Source: Pseudomonas fulva 12-X (GTDB lineage: Bacteria > Pseudomonadota > Gammaproteobacteria > Pseudomonadales > Pseudomonadaceae). Taken from it: a stretch of DNA of 64,000 nucleotides. The notes below the pieces were generated by a model. The model did no database searches and was not told the DNA's origin. It saw only the letters and a list, made by a program, of their open reading frames with translations. The position numbers were made by a program, and so were the translations under genes. The stretch lies in contig NC_015556.1 of the NCBI RefSeq assembly GCF_000213805.1, forward strand, positions 4,045,001 to 4,109,000. The letters are read 5' to 3'. Positions 54,431 to 64,000 of this stretch are shown here, piece after piece. The number at the start of each line of letters is the position of its first letter. Within the stretch, counting starts at the first letter, position 1.

Positions 54431-56686
54431 ATGAGCACTCAGGGCACGCCGCCATCCCCCGGCATCTCCAGCACGCTGGCCAGCAGAGGCATCCAGCCGC
54501 GCTTCGGCGAACTGGGGCAGAGCTGCCGCAAGCTGGTGCTCAATTATCTAGCGGATCATCTGACGCGCACCTTCGCCCAGGTCGACGACACCCTCTTTCA
54601 ATGCGCCGAGCAGGCGGAGAACAATCAGGTGCAGGCCATGTTCTTCGACAGCATGCGCGAGGTGCGCAGGCTCAGGCCGCAGATTGAGCGCCACTATCAT
54701 CTAAATATCTCTAAAGGCATCGCCGACTTCCTTGACGGCAAGCTGGTCGGCAGCCAGCCCACAGATGTGCCGACCGAAGATTTGGCGCTGATCGACAACG
54801 AAGCCTACGAGGAAGCGCTGCAAGTCACCAATATGGCCCAGCAGGTACAGACGCGCTGCTCTCAGGCGCTGTTCGCGCTGGACAAGCGCCTGGCGCTGCT
54901 CAACAACGGCCAGCCCGTGCCTGCCGAACTCAATCCGTTTTCTCCGAAGAACATTGCCCACGCTCTGCTGACCGCACTACAACCGAGCCAATTACCGTTG
55001 CGAATCAAGCTGGTGCTCTACGGCCTGTTTGACAAACAATTGATGCACGGGCTGGACGCGCTCTATGAAGCCCTTAATAGTCGGCTGATCGAAGCAGGCG
55101 TGCTGCCCAACCTCAAATTCTCGGCGGTGCGTAATCCGCAGTCGCCTTCACCTGCCGCAAGCAGCCCCGCAGCCAATACGCCACAGGCCGCAGCCGTCGA
55201 CTTGGCGGCGAACCCACCCGGTGATGCCACGCAACTGGCCGAAGGGCTCGACCGCTTGCTAGCCGAATACCGCAAACAGCAGCACGCCATAGGTCCACTC
55301 TACGGCTCGCCGAGCATGGCCAGCTTTGCGCCGCCAGGTGCCAGGCGTAGCTACGAGGCAAGCGAGCTGCTCGACGCCCTCAATCGGTTGCAACAGGCCT
55401 CCGCCGCCGACCTCATGCAGCACCCGGATCGTCCGCTGCAGGTGACTGACCTGAAAACCGAGCTTCATCGCCAACTCGCCAGCCAGAGCGAAGCGCCTCA
55501 GCAGCACCGTGTCGGCAGCCATGAAACCGATGTCATCGACCTGGTCGGGATGATCTTCGACTTCATCCTCGATGACGAGAACCTGCCGCAACCCTATAAG
55601 GTCGCCCTCTCCCACCTGCACACGCCCTGCCTGAAAGTGGCGCTACTGGATCGTGCGCTATTCAGTCAGCCTCACCACCCGGCGCGCCGACTGATCAATG
55701 CCATGGCCCAGGCCGGCGTGCTGTACGGCGCCCAAGAAGATACCTACGGCTTGCTGAGCAAGGTGCAGTGGATGGTTCGCCAAGTGGTTCAGCAGTTCCG
55801 TGGCGACCTGCATCTGTTCGAGGCCTTGTTAGGCGAGTTCGACGAGTTCACCCGGGGTATCAAGCAGCGCGTGGAGCTTCAGGAGCGCCGCGCCGTGGAA
55901 ACGGCCAAGGGTCGCGACAAGCTGCTCGGCGCCCGCCATAACGCCGCGCAGGCCATCGCCCAAGCCCTGGCTAGACGCTCGCCGCCGCCGATCATCCGCC
56001 AATTTCTCGAACGCACATGGATCGATGTGCTGGTCTTCGTGCAGCTACGCCACGGCGCCGACAGCCATGAATGGCAGCGCGCCAGTGAAACAGCCGAGAA
56101 TCTGGCCTGGAGCGGCACCCTGCTCGATGCGGCGCAACGTGATCGCCTGCAGCGCCTGCGCATCGAGATGCTCGACGAGCTGCGTAATGGCCTGATGCTG
56201 CTCGGCGGTTATCACGAAGATGATATTCGCCGTCTGCTGCAGGACCTGGTGGCCTGTCAGCACGCCGTCCAGGCCGGGCAGCCGCAGCTGGCCTCCAAGC
56301 TGAGCCTGCCGCCAAGCCCCAACGCCCTGGGCGCCATGCTGGATGACGAGGCGGCGCTGCTGGCCACGGCACGCAAGCGCCAGCCGGCCGATCAGCGCCT
56401 GGTCAGCCAGCTGGAAAAACTGGAGTTCGGCACCTGGTTCGACTTCATCCTGGGCGGCAAACGGCAAACCCTGAAGCTATCCTGGTACAGCCCCACCACC
56501 CATAACTGCATGTTCGTCGACCGCAACGGCCAGCGGGCCGCGGTCAAATCGGTGGAACAACTGGCCGAGGAACTGCAGCAGGGTACGGCGCGGCGCAGTA
56601 AGCCCGAACGCTCGGCGCCGATGGTCGATCGCGCCCTGCAGGCCGTCTACCGTGTGCTCCAGCAACTGACCGGACGAACCACCTGA
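54431..56686 (+). CDS. DUF1631-family protein
   Basis: The 751-residue, mostly helical soluble protein matches the DUF1631 family, which is widespread in Pseudomonas and other gammaproteobacteria and sometimes mis-annotated as thymidine phosphorylase. Features: an N-terminal helical region (FGELGQSCRKLVLNYLADHL), a low-complexity Ala/Pro/Ser linker around residue 235-260 (PSPAASSPAANTPQAAAVD), and a conserved C-terminal segment after about residue 650 (EFGTWFDFILGGKRQTLKLS and NCMFVDRNGQRAAVKSVEQL) that looks like a PilZ-type beta-barrel edge. A genuine PilZ gene starts 10 bases after its stop. The biochemical function is unknown; a link to c-di-GMP signalling is inference from the neighbour and the C-terminus. 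Confidence 0.85.
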   Translation: MSTQGTPPSPGISSTLASRGIQPRFGELGQSCRKLVLNYLADHLTRTFAQVDDTLFQCAEQAENNQVQAMFFDSMREVRRLRPQIERHYHLNISKGIADFLDGKLVGSQPTDVPTEDLALIDNEAYEEALQVTNMAQQVQTRCSQALFALDKRLALLNNGQPVPAELNPFSPKNIAHALLTALQPSQLPLRIKLVLYGLFDKQLMHGLDALYEALNSRLIEAGVLPNLKFSAVRNPQSPSPAASSPAANTPQAAAVDLAANPPGDATQLAEGLDRLLAEYRKQQHAIGPLYGSPSMASFAPPGARRSYEASELLDALNRLQQASAADLMQHPDRPLQVTDLKTELHRQLASQSEAPQQHRVGSHETDVIDLVGMIFDFILDDENLPQPYKVALSHLHTPCLKVALLDRALFSQPHHPARRLINAMAQAGVLYGAQEDTYGLLSKVQWMVRQVVQQFRGDLHLFEALLGEFDEFTRGIKQRVELQERRAVETAKGRDKLLGARHNAAQAIAQALARRSPPPIIRQFLERTWIDVLVFVQLRHGADSHEWQRASETAENLAWSGTLLDAAQRDRLQRLRIEMLDELRNGLMLLGGYHEDDIRRLLQDLVACQHAVQAGQPQLASKLSLPPSPNALGAMLDDEAALLATARKRQPADQRLVSQLEKLEFGTWFDFILGGKRQTLKLSWYSPTTHNCMFVDRNGQRAAVKSVEQLAEELQQGTARRSKPERSAPMVDRALQAVYRVLQQLTGRTT

Positions 56687-56695
56687 GGCCTCCGT

Positions 56696-57028
56696 ATGGA
56701 TGACCGTCGCCAGCACCCTCGCTACCCGGCCGCCGCGCTGCTCGAACTCTACGAGCAACACGGCGAAACCTGCCTGGGGCGCATCGCTGATCTGTCCAGC
56801 GAAGGCTTCATGCTATGCAGCAGCACACCGCAGACCGCCGATACGCTGGTCGAGTGCCGCCTGGTGGGCGATGGAGTGGGTGAACTGCGCTTTACCGCCG
56901 ATTGCCTGTGGAGCCGCGAAGGCGAGGCTGGCCAGCCGTCCTGGGCGGGCTATCACATCATTGACATAGACGCGCTCAATATCCAGAAGCTGCAGAAGCT
57001 TCTCAAGCAGCTGCAGGCTTCTAGCTAA
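56696..57028 (+). CDS. PilZ-domain protein, probable c-di-GMP receptor
   Basis: The 110-residue protein is a single PilZ domain with both ligand-binding motifs: RRQHPR near the N-terminus (RxxxR) and DLSSEG near residue 31 (D/NxSxxG). c-di-GMP binding is therefore expected. It has no output domain, so it probably acts on a partner protein; the DUF1631 gene, 10 bases upstream in the same operon, is the first candidate. The diguanylate cyclase at 8597 could contribute to its ligand pool, but that connection is speculative. Confidence 0.9.
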   Translation: MDDRRQHPRYPAAALLELYEQHGETCLGRIADLSSEGFMLCSSTPQTADTLVECRLVGDGVGELRFTADCLWSREGEAGQPSWAGYHIIDIDALNIQKLQKLLKQLQASS

Positions 57029-57175
57029 CCGCGTCGCATCTCAATAACGGCGCCATAGAACGTTTTCTGCATGCTCGATAAACGAAATCGATCACAGTAT
57101 CGGCAACAGCGATTAGACGCTTGCCCGGTAAACGCCTAGGCTTCTCTGTGTCAATCCGCCGCAGGGGAGCTTGCC

Positions 57176-58023
57176 GTGCCCCGGTCAGCCGAGATGTCCG
57201 CCATTTCCAGTCATAACGATGCTGCCGACCAGCAGCCGCAAGGTTATGCCTATGCCCAGCTTGGCAGCCCGGAAAATCAGGGCTCTGCCGTTCTGGCCCA
57301 GGAAAGCGCACTGGCCATCAGCTACAACGGCATCAGCCATGCCGTGATGATGGTGTCGCCCACGGCGGTCGAGGATTTCATTGCCGGCTTCAGCCTGAGC
57401 AGCGCGGTAGTCGACTCCATCGATGATATTTATGACATCCGCCTGCACCATCTCGGCCCAGCCATCAGCGCCGAAGTGGAAATCAGCAGCCGCGCCTTCT
57501 GGGCGATGAAGCAGCAGCGCAGGCAACTGGCCGGCACCAGCGGTTGCGGCCTGTGTGGCGTGGAAGCGCTTGACCAGGCGCTGCCGCAGCTGGCCACTCT
57601 GGAGAAAGCCGAGCTGCCGGACGCCGCGCACCTGGTCGATCTACGCGAGCGCATCGCCGCCGTGCAGGACCTGGCGCGGCGCAGCGGCGCGCTGCATGCC
57701 GCGCTGTATGTCGACGCAAGCGGCGAGATCAAAGCCTGCCGAGAAGACATCGGCCGGCACAACGCGCTGGACAAGCTGATCGGCGCGTTGCTGCGCGAGA
57801 AACACGATGTGCGCCAGGGCTTTGCGGTGGTTACCAGCCGCTGCAGCCTGGAACTGATTCACAAGGCGGTCAGAGCCGGCATCGGCAATCTGGTCAGCCT
57901 GTCGGCCCCGACCGCCCTGACCGTGCAATGGGCGCGCCGGCACAACCTCAACCTGATTCATTTGCCCCACCACAGCGCGCCGCGGGTCTACAGCCCCGCT
58001 CCGCCTGCAAGAGAAGAACAGCC

Positions 58024-58027
<4 letters not shown>
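57176..58027 (+). CDS. fdhD: Formate dehydrogenase accessory sulfurtransferase
   Basis: The 283-residue protein has the FdhD signature: AVMMVSPTAVEDFIAGFSLS, the cysteine loop GTSGCGLCGVEAL, CREDIGRHNALDKLIGALL and FAVVTSRCSLELIHKAVRAG. FdhD carries sulfur from IscS to the molybdenum cofactor, which active formate dehydrogenases require. The GTG at 57176 is preceded by AGGGGAG; an ATG at 57194 is the alternative. Its stop overlaps the start of the oxidoreductase gene (ATGA), so factor and client are co-produced. Confidence 0.94.
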
Positions 58028-60345
<2,318 letters not shown>

Positions 60346-60360
60346 ACGCGACCACACTTT

Positions 60361-60391
60361 CTTCACCTCGGGCCACCAGCCCGAGGTGAAG
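60361..60391 (+). terminator. Strong hairpin after the oxidoreductase gene, probable terminator
   Basis: A 13-bp perfect stem CTTCACCTCGGGC/GCCCGAGGTGAAG with a 5-nt loop lies 16 bases past the stop. There is no T run on the plus strand, so it may act as a 3' stabiliser instead. The rest of the gap to 60656 shows only a ribosome-binding site (GGGAGGG) before the next gene. Confidence 0.6.
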
Positions 60392-60656
60392 GGCTCTTAC
60401 CTCGATTCCTAGAAAAAGCTGCAGTTCGTCGGAAATTGGGCACTTATCGACGAAAATCCCCCTCTGATGTCCCTTTGCCGTTATCCGCCTCGGTTAACGT
60501 GTCCCCCAAGCGCTCAGTCGAAGCGCGTAGTTGCGCCCAAGCCACGACGTGGCCCTTCGGGTTTCTGCCAAACCAGTGACAACCGTGCCATTGACTGCCA
60601 GGCCTCTCTGAGCCGCCCGGCATCGACGTCATTGGCCAGCAACGGGAGGGAATACC

Positions 60657-61376
60657 ATGCGGTTTTCATCTGCCGTCCTGCTTGGGGCGGCGCTGCTCAG
60701 CCTGAATGCCCAGGCAGCACTCATGGAGCGTGAGCTGGGCGACTACGAACTGACGTTGGGCACCACGCCGAGCCGCAGCATGGCGCAAGGGCTGGTCAAA
60801 CCCGAGAGCGGCGGCACCTTTCATGGTGGGCTCGACCTGAGCCACCCGAGCGGCTGGTATCTGGGCCAGTGGTCGCCCAGCCTGGGCATCAGCCCGGGCA
60901 GCAAGATGGAAATCAACAGCTATGTCGGCTACCGCCAGCAGTTCGTCGACTCGCTCGGCTATGAAGTCGGCACCATCCGTTACAGTCACCCGGGCTACAG
61001 CTATCTGGACAGCCAGGACCTGTACGCCGGCCTGACCTACGACAAGCGCCGCTTCGGCTTCTCCTTCAGCAATGACCCTAACCTCTTCAACAGCACGATG
61101 CTGGCTGATCTTGGCCGTGTGAAGCTATTGGGCATGTCGGTGATCGTGCGCTACGGCAATCATTTGCTCGAGACGCCCAAGCAGATCGCCGGCGGCGGGC
61201 GAGTCAGCTCGTTCAATGACTGGTCAATGAGCCTCTCTCGCCCCTGGAAAGGCATAGATTTCGACTTTTCCTATTCGGACTCGACCCTGAGCGGCGACGC
61301 CTGCGCGGCCTATTCGGGCCACAACACCGAGTGCGAGGGCTGGTTCTCGATCAAAGCGTCGCGATCCCTTTTCTAG
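60657..61376 (+). CDS. TorF-family putative outer-membrane porin
   Basis: The 239-residue protein has a clear signal peptide (MRFSSAVLLGAALLSLNAQA). The mature part is rich in alternating hydrophobic beta-strand segments and resembles the TorF (Gcw_chp) family: GGLDLSHPSGWYLGQWSPSL, MEINSYVGYRQQFVDSLGYE and LDSQDLYAGLTYDKRRFGFS, with a C-terminal aromatic residue (SLF) as in outer-membrane barrels. It probably forms a small porin, but its solute is unknown. A GGGAGGG ribosome-binding site precedes the ATG. It is monocistronic. Confidence 0.82.
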   Translation: MRFSSAVLLGAALLSLNAQAALMERELGDYELTLGTTPSRSMAQGLVKPESGGTFHGGLDLSHPSGWYLGQWSPSLGISPGSKMEINSYVGYRQQFVDSLGYEVGTIRYSHPGYSYLDSQDLYAGLTYDKRRFGFSFSNDPNLFNSTMLADLGRVKLLGMSVIVRYGNHLLETPKQIAGGGRVSSFNDWSMSLSRPWKGIDFDFSYSDSTLSGDACAAYSGHNTECEGWFSIKASRSLF

Positions 61377-61580
61377 ACGCTTCGGCTGGCCAATACCTCG
61401 GCAAGCAACTGAACTTTAAACACATCTTGATACATTCGTCCGTGTATCTTTAATGCCGCTCAAGGGAATTTCGTACGCGCGCCCGCTCTAAGGAGATGTC
61501 ATCGGCACTGTTCGATGACCGTTGGAACCATGGCCATGCCATGGGCTACGCCCGCAAGGGTCATCTTCGAGGGTTACGCG

Positions 61581-62012
61581 ATGCGTACATTCCTTAGCGC
61601 ACTGGCCTTCAGTGCAATGATTTCTCCCCTGGCTTATGCCGATACCACCAAGACTGCCATTGGCAGCGGGGTTGGCGGCGCGCTGGGCAATATTGTCGGT
61701 CAGCAGTTGGGAGGCAGCACAGGCGCTGCAATCGGTGCTGGCCTGGGTGGCGCCGCTGGTGGCGCCATCAGCTCACGCAACAAGACCGAAGCCGCGCTGG
61801 GCGGTGGCCTGGGCGCGGCCGGCGGCTCGGTATTGGGCAACCAGTTTGGCGGCAGCACCGGCTCGACCATCGGTGCTGGCCTGGGCGGCGCAGCCGGTGG
61901 CGCGCTGGCCAATGAGGTGGCGGACAGCAACCGCCATGAAACGCGCTACCGCGACGGCCATCGCCATGGCAAGAAGCACCATAAACGTCACCACAAGCAT
62001 CGTCACCGCTAA
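61581..62012 (+). CDS. Exported glycine-zipper protein with His/Lys-rich tail
   Basis: The 143-residue protein has a signal peptide (MRTFLSALAFSAMISPLAYA), three or four glycine-zipper repeats (IGAGLGGAAGGAISS and IGAGLGGAAGGALAN, with GNIVGQQLGGSTG and GNQFGGSTGSTIGAG) and a strongly basic tail of histidine, lysine and arginine (RHGKKHHKRHHKHRHR). Glycine-zipper segments insert into or pack at membranes; the tail could bind metals or nucleic acids. The ATG at 61581 follows GAGGG; a longer in-frame start at 61515 has no signal peptide. The internal repeats suggest duplication. Function is unknown. Confidence 0.82.
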   Translation: MRTFLSALAFSAMISPLAYADTTKTAIGSGVGGALGNIVGQQLGGSTGAAIGAGLGGAAGGAISSRNKTEAALGGGLGAAGGSVLGNQFGGSTGSTIGAGLGGAAGGALANEVADSNRHETRYRDGHRHGKKHHKRHHKHRHR

Positions 62013-62023
62013 TCATCACTTCA

Positions 62024-62053
62024 CGATCAAGGGCGCTTCGGCGCCCTTGATCG
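62024..62053. terminator. Bidirectional terminator-like hairpin between convergent genes
   Basis: A 13-bp perfect stem CGATCAAGGGCGC/GCGCCCTTGATCG with a TTCG tetraloop. It lies 11 bases after the glycine-zipper gene and one base before the thioesterase stop codon. Confidence 0.8.
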
Positions 62054-62054
62054 T

Positions 62055-62489
62055 TCAGGCTGGCAGCAAGCGCTCCATCGCCTGGCGCAACGCCTGGGGA
62101 ATAGTCACCGGCTGGTTGCTCTGGCGGTCCACGAATACATGCACGAAGCGCCCTGCGGCACAGGCCTGTTGCTGCCCTCCCTTAAAGACCGCGAGCTCGT
62201 ATTGCACCGAGCTGTTGCCCAGCTTGCCGACCCGCAGGCCGACCTCGATGCGCTCGGGAAAGGCAATCGACTCGAAGTAGTCGCAGCTCGAACTCACCAC
62301 GAAACCCACTACCTCGCCACGGTGAATGTCCAGGCAGCCAACCTCGATCAGGTAGCTGTTCACCGCCGTATCGAAATAGCTGTAGTAGGTGACGTTGTTG
62401 ACGTGGCCATACAGATCGTTGTCGTGCCAGCGCGTGGTGATCGGCTGGAAGTGACGATAGTGCTCGCGCAGGTGCTGCGGCTGTTGCAT
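62055..62489 (-). CDS. Acyl-CoA thioesterase, hot-dog fold (4HBT family)
   Basis: The 144-residue single hot-dog protein has the YbgC/4-hydroxybenzoyl-CoA thioesterase motif WHDNDLYGHVNNVTYYSYFD, with the catalytic aspartate of DxxGHVNN, and a conserved strand CDYFESIAFPERIEVGLRVG. It hydrolyses acyl-CoA thioesters in the cytoplasm. The ATG at 62489 gives the family length; upstream in-frame codons to 62573 run into the preceding gene. It follows the iron-dependent alcohol dehydrogenase gene by 73 bases on the same strand. The acyl group is not known. Confidence 0.88.
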   Translation of the reverse strand: MQQPQHLREHYRHFQPITTRWHDNDLYGHVNNVTYYSYFDTAVNSYLIEVGCLDIHRGEVVGFVVSSSCDYFESIAFPERIEVGLRVGKLGNSSVQYELAVFKGGQQQACAAGRFVHVFVDRQSNQPVTIPQALRQAMERLLPA

Positions 62490-62562
62490 GGGTTGCCACC
62501 TCGCAGAAGGACAGGAGCCGGCATGGTGCCGGCCTCCTGCTGAAGTGACAACTGCGCCCTGC

Positions 62563-63726
62563 TCAGTAGGCAACCTGATAGATAGCCAGCGCGTGGGCCT
62601 GGGTCATTTGCCGCGGATTGTTGACCAGCAGCCGCTCATGCAGCATGGCGTCGGTGGCCAGGCGCGGCAGCAGATCCTGCTCGACGCCCACATCACGCAG
62701 ACGCGCGGGCAAACCGCTGCGCTCACTGAGATCGGCCAGTTCGATGATGAACTGCTCGGTGTGATCCGTGGCATCGCCAGCGCGCAGGCGTTCGCCCAAC
62801 AGCAGCGGCGCCAGCTCCTCGTAGAGCGGCGCCGCTACCGAAGCGTTGAAGCCCAATACATGGGGCAGCAGCACTGCCGTGCTGACGCCATGGGGTACCT
62901 GACAATGCCCGCCCAATGGATACGCCAGCGCATGCACTGCCGCCAGCGGCGCATTGGCATAGGCCTGCCCGGCCAGGCATGCGCCAAGCAGCATGGCCTG
63001 TCGCGCCTCGAGATTGGTGCCGTTATGCACCGCTTCGTCCAGGTTCGCGCCCAGCAGGCTCAAGGCTTCACGGGCGAGCATGTCGGAAAGCGGGTTCTTG
63101 CGCCGCGCGCCTGTGTAGGCCTCCACAGCATGCCCCATGGCCAACATGCCGCAGGCGGCAGTGACCGGCGCCGGCAACTGCAGGGTGAGCTCGGCATCGA
63201 GCAAGGCGAGATCCGGCAACAGCCGCGCAGAAACAACCGCGACCCGCGTCGCGTGTCTGGTAGTCACCACGGCGATGGGCGTGACTTCGGAACCGCTGCC
63301 GGCAGTGGTCGGCACCTGGATCAATGGCAGACGCTGCCCCGCCACCTTGTCGACGCCATAGAGATCACTCAGGGTTTGCCGACAATCAGGGTGGGCCAAT
63401 TGAGCGACCAGCTTAGCCACATCCAGCGAGCTGCCGCCGCCAAAGCCGATCACCAGATTGCCCTGAACCTCCCGGGCGAATTGCGCGGCCTTGTCGATCA
63501 CGGTTTCCGGCGCCTGCGCCACCACGCCATCGAATACGTGCAGCGCCACCCCGCTCCTGGCGAAGGCGCTACGCACCTCCTCGAAGAAATCCTGCCGGGC
63601 CACGCCGGCGTCGGTCACCAACACCACGGAGCGCGCGCCCCAGGCCTGGCATAACGGCACGAGCCGCTGAACGGCTCCGGGTTCGCAGATGAGATGGGCG
63701 GCTGTCGCAAAGCTGAATGGCTGCAT
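62563..63726 (-). CDS. Iron-containing alcohol dehydrogenase (group III)
   Basis: The 387-residue protein has the NAD-binding motif VIGFGGGSSLDVAKLVAQLA, PTTAGSGSEVTPIAVV, and iron-ligand histidines in MGHAVEAYTGARR, AVHALAYPLGGHCQVPHGVS. Family members such as YiaY, EutG and maleylacetate reductase relatives oxidise alcohols or reduce aldehydes in the cytoplasm. GAGGAA precedes the ATG at 63726. It may share a transcript with the thioesterase gene downstream. The substrate is not evident. Confidence 0.9.
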   Translation of the reverse strand: MQPFSFATAAHLICEPGAVQRLVPLCQAWGARSVVLVTDAGVARQDFFEEVRSAFARSGVALHVFDGVVAQAPETVIDKAAQFAREVQGNLVIGFGGGSSLDVAKLVAQLAHPDCRQTLSDLYGVDKVAGQRLPLIQVPTTAGSGSEVTPIAVVTTRHATRVAVVSARLLPDLALLDAELTLQLPAPVTAACGMLAMGHAVEAYTGARRKNPLSDMLAREALSLLGANLDEAVHNGTNLEARQAMLLGACLAGQAYANAPLAAVHALAYPLGGHCQVPHGVSTAVLLPHVLGFNASVAAPLYEELAPLLLGERLRAGDATDHTEQFIIELADLSERSGLPARLRDVGVEQDLLPRLATDAMLHERLLVNNPRQMTQAHALAIYQVAY

Positions 63727-64000
63727 GGCGCGTTCCTCGTTCTGTGCGGCGCGCTGTCGCGCGCAAGAAAGACCGTGCCCCTGTCACCCTCGCATCGCAG
63801 CGTCCCGGCAAGGCCTCTGTTCATAGTAGGCCCTGAGCCCATATCTGCCCGGAAAAGCACGCAGCAGTTGCCATTCGTCGATTGGTTGGCCGCCGCCGAT
63901 AAGCGCTTGGCTCAAGGGACGCCGGCACGCCTGGCAAACGGTTGACTCGGGCAATATCACGCAGCCCAGCAAATACGCGGCTTTCCAGCATATGGGCGAA
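63727..64000. other. Window-end region, no gene supported
   Basis: It contains the upstream region of the alcohol dehydrogenase gene. Minus-strand frames are open towards the window edge (for example one reading CQACRRPLSQALIGGG, ending at 63784), so the end of a gene lying beyond 64000 cannot be excluded, but no family motif was recognised. Confidence 0.4.

Noticed and set aside
61515..61580. Upstream in-frame start for the glycine-zipper protein
   Set aside because: It would hide the signal peptide that starts cleanly at 61581 behind a GAGGG ribosome-binding site.

Overview
The window looks like a chromosome segment of a Pseudomonas (gammaproteobacterium). Evidence: the conserved blocks xseB-ispA-dxs, ribA, prfC, pilA/pilB-pilC-pilD-coaE-yacG, a type II NADH dehydrogenase beside a Lys/Pro/Asn tRNA cluster, PQQ glucose dehydrogenase, an fdhD/YdeP-type oxidoreductase pair, high-GC coding sequence, and dispersed extragenic palindromes. 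The species cannot be fixed from the sequence alone.

Layout. (1) 1-3100 is a decayed accessory patch: the tail of a GabD-like aldehyde dehydrogenase, the frameshifted and deleted remains of an amino-acid ABC transporter (permease, permease, ATPase), an intact MocR/GabR-type regulator, the C-terminal stump of an alkyl sulfatase and an IS3-family end fragment. It stops at the 3' side of a CAT-anticodon tRNA gene. (2) 3350-8454 is a sugar catabolic operon (SDR, MFS porter, split transketolase) read divergently from a LysR regulator. (3) A Cache-GGDEF diguanylate cyclase follows. (4) 10353-17698 is an aldonate/pentonate locus with two opposed operons, MFS-SDR-FAH hydrolase on the minus strand and XylX-like plus XylD-like dehydratases on the plus strand, around one LysR gene. 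Two matching 21-bp palindromes suggest that one regulator serves both. (5) An amino-acid permease, a repeat-rich gap and topB come next. (6) 22234-34937 is mostly core: xseB-ispA-dxs, a chemoreceptor, a PerM-type protein, ribA, a DUF192 protein, prfC and gcd. (7) 35275-43229 is a variable glycan island: nucleotide-sugar dehydrogenase, three glycosyltransferases, a methyltransferase, a flippase and a broken AlbA_2-type regulator. (8) 43365-50687 is the type IV pilus locus. Between pilA and the island lie a multi-membrane GT-C protein with a long helical (TPR-like) tail and a polyprenyl-phosphate sugar synthase. (9) 50804-63726 is core again: coaE, yacG, MOSC, ndh, tRNAs, DUF1631 and PilZ proteins, fdhD plus oxidoreductase, a TorF-like porin, a glycine-zipper protein, a thioesterase and an iron-dependent alcohol dehydrogenase.

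The most interesting candidate system is the pair directly downstream of pilA. One protein would load a sugar on a polyprenyl phosphate, and the GT-C/TPR protein would transfer it outside the cytoplasmic membrane, with PilA as the obvious acceptor. The pentonate locus, which carries genes for two alternative fates of the same 2-keto-3-deoxy intermediate, and the split-transketolase operon of unknown substrate also deserve attention.
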